This document shows positions 31,431-36,439 of a stretch of DNA of 36,439 bases, in pieces; positions within the stretch are counted from its first letter, which is position 1; the number at the start of each line of letters is the position of its first letter. Source of the stretch: Gammaproteobacteria bacterium (GTDB lineage Bacteria > Pseudomonadota > Gammaproteobacteria > Pseudomonadales > Azotimanducaceae). The notes under the pieces were generated by a model that did no database searches, was not told the origin of the DNA, and saw nothing but the letters and a program-made list of their open reading frames with translations. The position numbers and the translations under genes are program-made. Location of the stretch: NCBI GenBank assembly GCA_028821125.1, contig JAPPHD010000018.1, forward strand, positions 1 through 36,439, read 5' to 3'.

Positions 31431-31877
31431 TCAATGCGTACTGCCTCGTGTTTCAATTCTACTGCCCCCCCGTCGGGTCCGTCGAGAAGACTCTTGGCTG
31501 AACGGATTGACGAGCAATATCAGTAGACGGATGCGCGTTCTTCTGCCTGGGGCGACCGGAATCGCGTTCACCTCGAGAGTCGCCTCGACATAGGTCCTGA
31601 ACTCGTCTTGCGTGTAGTACTTTTGGAACGTGTTGCGTTGCGTCCGAACGCCATCCTCATATGTCCCGTATTGCGCCCGCTTTCTCTGATACCCCAACAT
31701 TACGCTCACGATTAGCGCTTTCCGCGCAAGCCCGAATGCCGATTTCAGCGTGTCCTTCCTCTCTTCGGCATTCTCAATGACGTTCGTAAGCGGTACGCCA
31801 ACCCACCTTCCTTTCCTGATGCTGCTGAGATTGGATGACTCCCTTTCATATTTGAGGGTTGTCCAATGCGGAACCAT
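31431..31877 (-). CDS. Uncharacterised ORF of the defence island
   Basis: I do not recognise this protein. From the ATG at 31877 it reads VPHWTTLKYERESSNLSSI, then GVPLTNVIENAEERKDTLKS, GLARKALIVSVMLGYQRKRA, TYEDGVRTQRNTFQKYYTQD and EFRTYVEATLEVNAIPVAPG. It is rich in Glu, Lys, Arg and Tyr with a balanced codon pattern, which suggests real coding. After ~31560 it turns Arg-rich; the next frame over reads QKNAHPSTDIARQSVQPRVF and stops soon, so a frameshift near the end is possible. The open frame continues upstream to 32054 through a hairpin-rich GC block. It lies between drmC and the GIY-YIG gene on the same strand. Confidence 0.35.
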   Translation of the reverse strand: MVPHWTTLKYERESSNLSSIRKGRWVGVPLTNVIENAEERKDTLKSAFGLARKALIVSVMLGYQRKRAQYGTYEDGVRTQRNTFQKYYTQDEFRTYVEATLEVNAIPVAPGRRTRIRLLILLVNPFSQESSRRTRRGGSRIETRGSTH

Positions 31878-31879
31878 AA

Positions 31880-32035
31880 ACTGGATGCCGGGGGTGAGGG
31901 CCGTGGCGGGTCGGCCGTGGCCGACGGAGCGGCTGCGGTCGGGCGCAAACGAAGGAAGCGCAGGACCCGTCGGTCCTGGAGCGTGGAAGAGAAGATCCGG
32001 ATCGCCCGTGAGAGCTTTGCATAGGGCTGGGCGCC
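31880..32035. repeat. GC-rich double-hairpin element inside the low-GC island
   Basis: This block is clearly GC-richer than its surroundings and contains two perfect hairpins: GTCGGCC-GT-GGCCGAC (31910-31925) and CAGGACC-CGTC-GGTCCTG (31961-31978). The change in composition suggests a separate insertion such as a REP-like intergenic repeat, but I see no second copy in this window. Confidence 0.5.
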
Positions 32036-32085
32036 TAAAACTCTTCGCGCCCATTTTGAATTCCCAAGCGAGACGATCGCGGCGT

Positions 32086-32952
32086 TCAGAGCGTCAATTG
32101 TTGAGCTATCTCAAGGATTGCATCCACTAGGGTTGCAACAGGCTTGACGCACGGCCCACGAATCATCACGCCACATTCCATCGAGTAGTCGCGAGACCAC
32201 TTGGTCATGTTGGCCGAGCCGACGTAGGCTTTGTCGGAGTCGGCCAGGAGAATCTTGGCATGGAAGGTTTCAATGGGTGGGCTTCTCAACGAAGGTTCAT
32301 GAGACACCGCATAGGACAAAATGCGGGCGTTCCAGGACGCCAGATTTAGTCTGTGACCTTTCAAAACCGAAAGCTCCTTTTTGTCACGTCCACGGACGAC
32401 AATAGTCCTGGCGATAGGTTTGTTGGCTGTGGCCAAAAAGAGACGATGGATCCAATCCAATCCCTCGTCATCAAGGAATGGACTCACCACAGTAAGGCGC
32501 CGCTCTGCCTGGCTCGCTAATTCAACTAGACTGTCGTTTGTGTCATATAGTCGCGCCCAAGCAAAACCTTTTTTCGGAAGTATCTCCATTAGGCGCGAAG
32601 GGTGCGCCGGCGGACTTAGCGCAATTTCCACCTGGTTGGCGTCACGATGACGGAAATTTGCGTATGCAACGCCGCGCAGGACTGCGGAATGAGAGAGTGC
32701 GTCATCAGCGCTCACGGCCAGAGTAAAACCGTCTTTGACTGGTTCTATCAGACCCGCACGGCAAAGAGCGGCCAAGATCTCTTCCAACACCTGCGGGGAC
32801 AAATTCTCTTTTCGTCCGATGTCCGAAAGCAAGCCGATTCGTAGTGTCGCACCACCGCGATCGGCGAAATCGGTTAGCAAAGCCGCAGCTCCCAACGGTG
32901 CAAAGGATGTGGCATCACCGACCGCCTCTTCTGGCACCTGTAGTTTTCTCAT
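32086..32952 (-). CDS. drmC: DISARM protein DrmC (PLD-family)
   Basis: This 288-residue protein belongs to the phospholipase-D/nuclease superfamily, with the HKD motif THE-like ETFHAKILLADSDKAYVGSA starting at His231 (His231, Lys233, Asp238, with Ser246 and Asn248). The N-terminal ~110 residues look like a winged helix (LSPQVLEEILAALCRAGLIE), and a half PLD domain with RRLTVVSPFLDDEGLDWIHR precedes the motif. DrmC is the third core DISARM gene. Its ATG overlaps the drmB stop as ATGA. Confidence 0.9.
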   Translation of the reverse strand: MRKLQVPEEAVGDATSFAPLGAAALLTDFADRGGATLRIGLLSDIGRKENLSPQVLEEILAALCRAGLIEPVKDGFTLAVSADDALSHSAVLRGVAYANFRHRDANQVEIALSPPAHPSRLMEILPKKGFAWARLYDTNDSLVELASQAERRLTVVSPFLDDEGLDWIHRLFLATANKPIARTIVVRGRDKKELSVLKGHRLNLASWNARILSYAVSHEPSLRSPPIETFHAKILLADSDKAYVGSANMTKWSRDYSMECGVMIRGPCVKPVATLVDAILEIAQQLTL

Positions 32953-35087
32953 GCAGCCGCTATAGCCCTTGAGCCTTGCAAGCGGAAATACCCAACCAGC
33001 GGGGCTCTATCTACATCCCAGCCAGGCGGGACACCGCTGCTTAGGGCTGCACGGCTTAGCAGATTGTTCCCGGCAAGACAGGAGACCTCTGGAGCCATAA
33101 TGCAGGCGGGACATGCTCCTCCGCGTTGGTCGCAGAGACTGCCGCTATTGCATTTGAGTGCCCGATCCCCCTGAAGATCGCCCAGTATTGCATCGCTATG
33201 ATTCCGCCACATAGCAGAAAGATTGCCTAGATCAGGCGTCATTCCCCTTCGGTAGACCAGGAAAGCAACATCAGCCGGAAAGAGATACTCGCCGATCGAA
33301 CCATGATCCAAACCCGAATATTCGACGACAACGTGGGCAAAGTGGTGCGCCATCGTGTGAAGGAGAAGGTAGACATAATTTGGAAGCGTACGCTGAGTCT
33401 TGCTCTCTGCGGTACGTTCCTTGTAGTCATCGAGAAAGCGCCCAAAATCATTATACTGCTCAATTAGGAGCCCACCCAACCGCATGTTTCCGCGCGGCGG
33501 TAAGTCGGCGTCCAGTTTGTTTTGGATGAGCCACTCCATCACTCGCTGCTCATTCAGCCGAACATAAAAGCCTTCATTCTTTTGTTCGAGTAAGTAGATC
33601 GGTCTCCGCCTCTTTTCAGCGTAGTCGAATGCTCGTAATCGTACGGGCATATCTAGTTCTTTTACGGTCGTTGAGGGCGTAGAGGAGACGCGAGTGTAAC
33701 CAAAGCTAAACTCGCAGATGTCAAGCCTGCGCAACATTACAAGTTCTTCAATGCCCAGTTGACAAAGGCTCGAATGTACCCGGTCGGTGTAGGAGGCGCG
33801 CTTTGTCACGTCTAGAGGGTCAATGTCGCAAACGTCCGGATTCAGAACTGAAATAGCCGGGAGAACGGGATCAGTCCCCTCTCGATCAATCACTTCAGAT
33901 CGAAGCGAAGCGTGTTCGATGGAAAGACGAATAGGATTGTAGCGACGCGCCCAATTCTGACTCTCTTCAGCTTGCCGCGTTAGAGCGGGCGATAGGTCGC
34001 GTTGTACGCCAATCAATCCCTCGACTTCATACTGTTGACGCTTCTCATTGAGCTGCTTATCTAAAACAGGCCTTTGCTCTTCTGGAATCGCCGCCCTGAT
34101 ATCAACGAGTTGACCGTACTCGTTAGCCTCGGTGACACGCCCGTTTCCCGTAAGTTGTCGGACGACTTCGTCGTCAGTCAAAGGAGTGCCCGGAAAATCG
34201 TACAGCTCCATTAGACGAGCTAGTAGGTCGCGGCGCCGACCCGCACTAAGAAGCGTCGTGACCTCTGATCCCCGGAATAGAATAAAGTTATCTTTCTGGA
34301 CATAGAACACTGAGGAAGCCCTGTACGAAACCGGAAGCATGTTCCACTCCTTTGGGAGGTTTCCATGTCCTGCATCCATTCGAGGTTTGAGCAGGTCTAG
34401 TGTCTCTCGATCCGCTTGAACGAGATCTTTTTGCGTAAGGCATTTGACGCACTGGAACTTCCAGTCGCTAAAAAACGGAGAGGAGTTGGTGACAAGTTGG
34501 TATTCCTCGTGACCGCAGTTCCGGCAACGTCGGATCTGATTTACGCGGCCATCCGGCGCCTTCACCCAGCGGTAGGGACTGAGTCCGCAATAGTTTCCCG
34601 ACCAATGAGCGAAGATAACATCCATCTGCTTCCAGTTGTGGAGATTGGACTTGGATTTCTGGCAGTCAGTCCTCTTGTTCGCTTGAGGCCAGTGGCGATG
34701 AAGATCGACAATGTTGTCGAATTCCAATAGGCGCCCGCAATCCGAACAGACAAACACCAAAGGGTCGGGTACAAAGCCAATCCTGCTCGGTCGAGTAAGC
34801 ACGAATTTTCCTTGGTCGACTAACGGTTGCTGTTTGTAGTCAAGAAAAGCGTCATCGACGCATTGCTCCGGGAGAATCTTTGGTGCCTCGCGGCAGCGCC
34901 TCGCCCGCTCAAACCAACTCTCGACGAACTCTTCGAGGTGCTCAAATAGTTGTTTCGGCACAGCAGGCGATGAAGGGTCATATGGGGTTGAAACGGGGAC
35001 CGACACACAGCATCCAAGGCCGCCTTCGTAAGTGAACAGTGAGCCGGGGGCGTAAGATGTAGCGATCTGGGTTCGTGAACGGTGCAT
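32949..35087 (-). CDS. drmB: DISARM protein DrmB (DUF1998)
   Basis: This 712-residue protein has the zinc-binding cysteine clusters of DrmB: FVCSDCGRLLEF, RRCRNCGHEEY and FQCVKCLTQ. The DUF1998 C-terminal region holds LLHTMAHHFAHVVVEYSGLD, EYLFPADVAFLVYRRG and CNSGSLCDQRGGACPACIM. In DISARM it partners with the helicase DrmA to load on incoming phage DNA. It begins five bases after the drmA stop. The 3' end overlaps drmC by 4 bp. The low GC and codon use differ from the cobalamin block. Confidence 0.93.
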   Translation of the reverse strand: MHRSRTQIATSYAPGSLFTYEGGLGCCVSVPVSTPYDPSSPAVPKQLFEHLEEFVESWFERARRCREAPKILPEQCVDDAFLDYKQQPLVDQGKFVLTRPSRIGFVPDPLVFVCSDCGRLLEFDNIVDLHRHWPQANKRTDCQKSKSNLHNWKQMDVIFAHWSGNYCGLSPYRWVKAPDGRVNQIRRCRNCGHEEYQLVTNSSPFFSDWKFQCVKCLTQKDLVQADRETLDLLKPRMDAGHGNLPKEWNMLPVSYRASSVFYVQKDNFILFRGSEVTTLLSAGRRRDLLARLMELYDFPGTPLTDDEVVRQLTGNGRVTEANEYGQLVDIRAAIPEEQRPVLDKQLNEKRQQYEVEGLIGVQRDLSPALTRQAEESQNWARRYNPIRLSIEHASLRSEVIDREGTDPVLPAISVLNPDVCDIDPLDVTKRASYTDRVHSSLCQLGIEELVMLRRLDICEFSFGYTRVSSTPSTTVKELDMPVRLRAFDYAEKRRRPIYLLEQKNEGFYVRLNEQRVMEWLIQNKLDADLPPRGNMRLGGLLIEQYNDFGRFLDDYKERTAESKTQRTLPNYVYLLLHTMAHHFAHVVVEYSGLDHGSIGEYLFPADVAFLVYRRGMTPDLGNLSAMWRNHSDAILGDLQGDRALKCNSGSLCDQRGGACPACIMAPEVSCLAGNNLLSRAALSSGVPPGWDVDRAPLVGYFRLQGSRAIAAA

Positions 35088-35092
35088 TTGTT

Positions 35093-36439
35093 TTATCCCT
35101 CCCCATCTTCGCTGTCGAGTTCGCCTACAGGTCCGCGTTGACGCCTGACAACAGATAGTGCCTCTGCTATCAGGGATTCCTCCTCATCGCTGTTGAGACG
35201 AGGGGAAGACCGGAACCCTCTAGCCGGCAAAAACTTCCCCGCTTCGTCGATATCACGCAAAGAGGTCATCGGTCGAGTTCCAACTGGTGCTCCGTCCCAG
35301 AAATCGCTCAGTATCGTCGTGGCGTTCTGACTTCGGAACTCGTCTGTTATCTCTTTGGCGAGGTTTCGGATGCTTTCTTCGTAAAATTCCGGATGCGGGG
35401 CAGCGCCCAGTTTTTTCACCCCGCGTCCATGGACCCCGAGTGCGAGGACGGCAAAATCCATAAAGTCTCTAGCTGCTCCCGGGAACTCTGTGCTAGTTAG
35501 CACACGATTAACGTCGTTTACGGTTTTGAAGATTGGAGCTTTCAATTTCTCATTGACAGGCCATTCAACAAACAGCATTTGTTCAACCCATCCACATAAC
35601 CACGCCTGGAACAAGCTGGTCATCACTCGATTGTGTGCGCTGGTCGCCCATCGAGTTATTGCAGGTGGCGCGATCATTCTCTCAAGAAACCGATGAAATA
35701 CATCGTGAGTTTCTACCACATATCGATCGCGCCGTGCGTGCGGTGTGGGTATCAAAAGGCTAAAGCCGGCGTGCGCTCTACCGATCCGAGAGGATGCTTG
35801 AATGAACTCGGCGATATCGTTAGGCATCCCGGCAAAGAACATGGCATTAAACTTATCCACGTCCACACCGTGAGAAATCGCGGACGTTGCCACGATATTA
35901 CGCAAGGATTGTTCCAAGACGGGGAAATCATCGGTTGGACCATACGAGCCTTCTGCTTCCCGCATTATTTTTTGGATCTGAGCGACGTCGACCCCGCCCG
36001 AAATCAACTGCGTATGAAGTTGAGTCAGTGTACGCCCGTTACGTCGGTGTGCATTAACAACCTCGTCGCGGAAAGCGTCAATCACCTGATCTCCCCCTTT
36101 CTTGTTCGTTACATACGTTAGTGAGATGCGCATCAGGTCCAAAATTGTAGGAAGTATTTCAGGATTGCCTTTCGCGCACACTCGCAATGCCCGCTCGTGG
36201 AATTTTGTTAGTGGCGTACCTTGAGTTACCGCGCGCAGCAGGCGCTGAATCGCATCGGCGCGCCGCCCTCCATCGATTAAATCATGCCACAACTCGGTGA
36301 TAGCGAGATGATATGAAGACAACACCGATACTGTTGTAACTGTGTGATTTCGGCCATTTGTCATGATTGAGGAATACACGCGCATTGCTATCAACGGCGT
36401 GAACTTGTATCAGATCCACCGGTTTGAAGTTGTAGATTT
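35093..36439 (-). CDS. drmA: DISARM helicase DrmA, C-terminal part (truncated by the window)
   Basis: Only the C-terminal ~433 codons fall in the window. They contain the helicase C-domain: TLLDLxxxSLTYVTNKKGGD as ILDLMRISLTYVTNKKGGDQ, LISGGVDVAQIQKIM, NIVATSAISHGVDVDKFNAM (motif V) and IAEFIQASSRIGRAH (motif VI). Full-length DrmA is well over 1000 residues and continues past the right edge. The open frame begins at 36394 and is preceded by an in-frame TGA at 36410-36412, so either the gene is broken here or the frame shifts just upstream. drmD and the methylase of the class are expected outside the window. Confidence 0.85.

Overview
The window looks like a chromosomal piece of a high-GC (roughly 65% by eye) gammaproteobacterium, probably marine or host-associated. 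The hints are a cobalamin salvage and uptake cluster with a TonB receptor, several acyl-CoA enzymes, Shine-Dalgarno-led genes with frequent GTG/TTG starts, and a class II tRNA-Ser followed by a lower-GC island. Species-level assignment is not possible from sequence alone.

Layout. 0-3 kb is a decayed zone: an IHF-like stub, a class I methyltransferase, and frameshifted remnants of a tyrosine integrase and of a restriction-associated protein. 3-10.2 kb is an accessory and catabolic stretch: an AbiEi-type antitoxin without its toxin, SnoaL-like and VOC proteins divergent from a TetR regulator, an alpha-methylacyl-CoA racemase divergent from a nitroreductase, a PIN toxin pair, a second integrase scrap, and two split MaoC/FAS1-like dehydratase subunits. 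10.3-22.9 kb is the cobalamin block. CobU is on the plus strand; on the minus strand are cobT-cobS-cobC-cobO, then a cobalamin riboswitch-btuB, then btuF-btuC-btuD, cobQ and cbiB. A parDE toxin-antitoxin pair sits between cobU and cbiB. This gene set imports corrinoid (BtuB, BtuF, BtuCD), adenosylates it (CobO), amidates it and attaches the aminopropanol arm (CobQ, CbiB), and builds the nucleotide loop (CobU, CobT, CobS, CobC). No corrin-ring synthesis gene is present.

23.2-29.3 kb carries an MFS transporter, a membrane-anchored type-B carboxylesterase, a repeat-filled divergent intergenic region, a CaiB/BaiF CoA-transferase and a GPH-family symporter. At 29.40 kb there is tRNA-Ser(CGA). From there to the right edge the base composition drops and the content is defence-like. 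A small caspase-like His/Cys protein comes first, then a GIY-YIG nuclease gene broken by one missing base, an unrecognised ORF and the DISARM core drmC-drmB-drmA. drmA runs off the window and its frame has a TGA close to the edge.

The most noteworthy signals are: (i) a caspase-like protein and a broken GIY-YIG gene beside a DISARM core at a tRNA-Ser; (ii) an 80-bp perfectly conserved, inverted, cloverleaf-like repeat at 6.05 and 17.1 kb; (iii) a 110-bp tandem duplication across the cobS/cobC overlap that creates a decoy cobC start; (iv) a short tandem array bracketed by 85-bp direct repeats at 26.4-26.7 kb; (v) an orphan AbiEi gene with a palindromic, apparently leaderless promoter.
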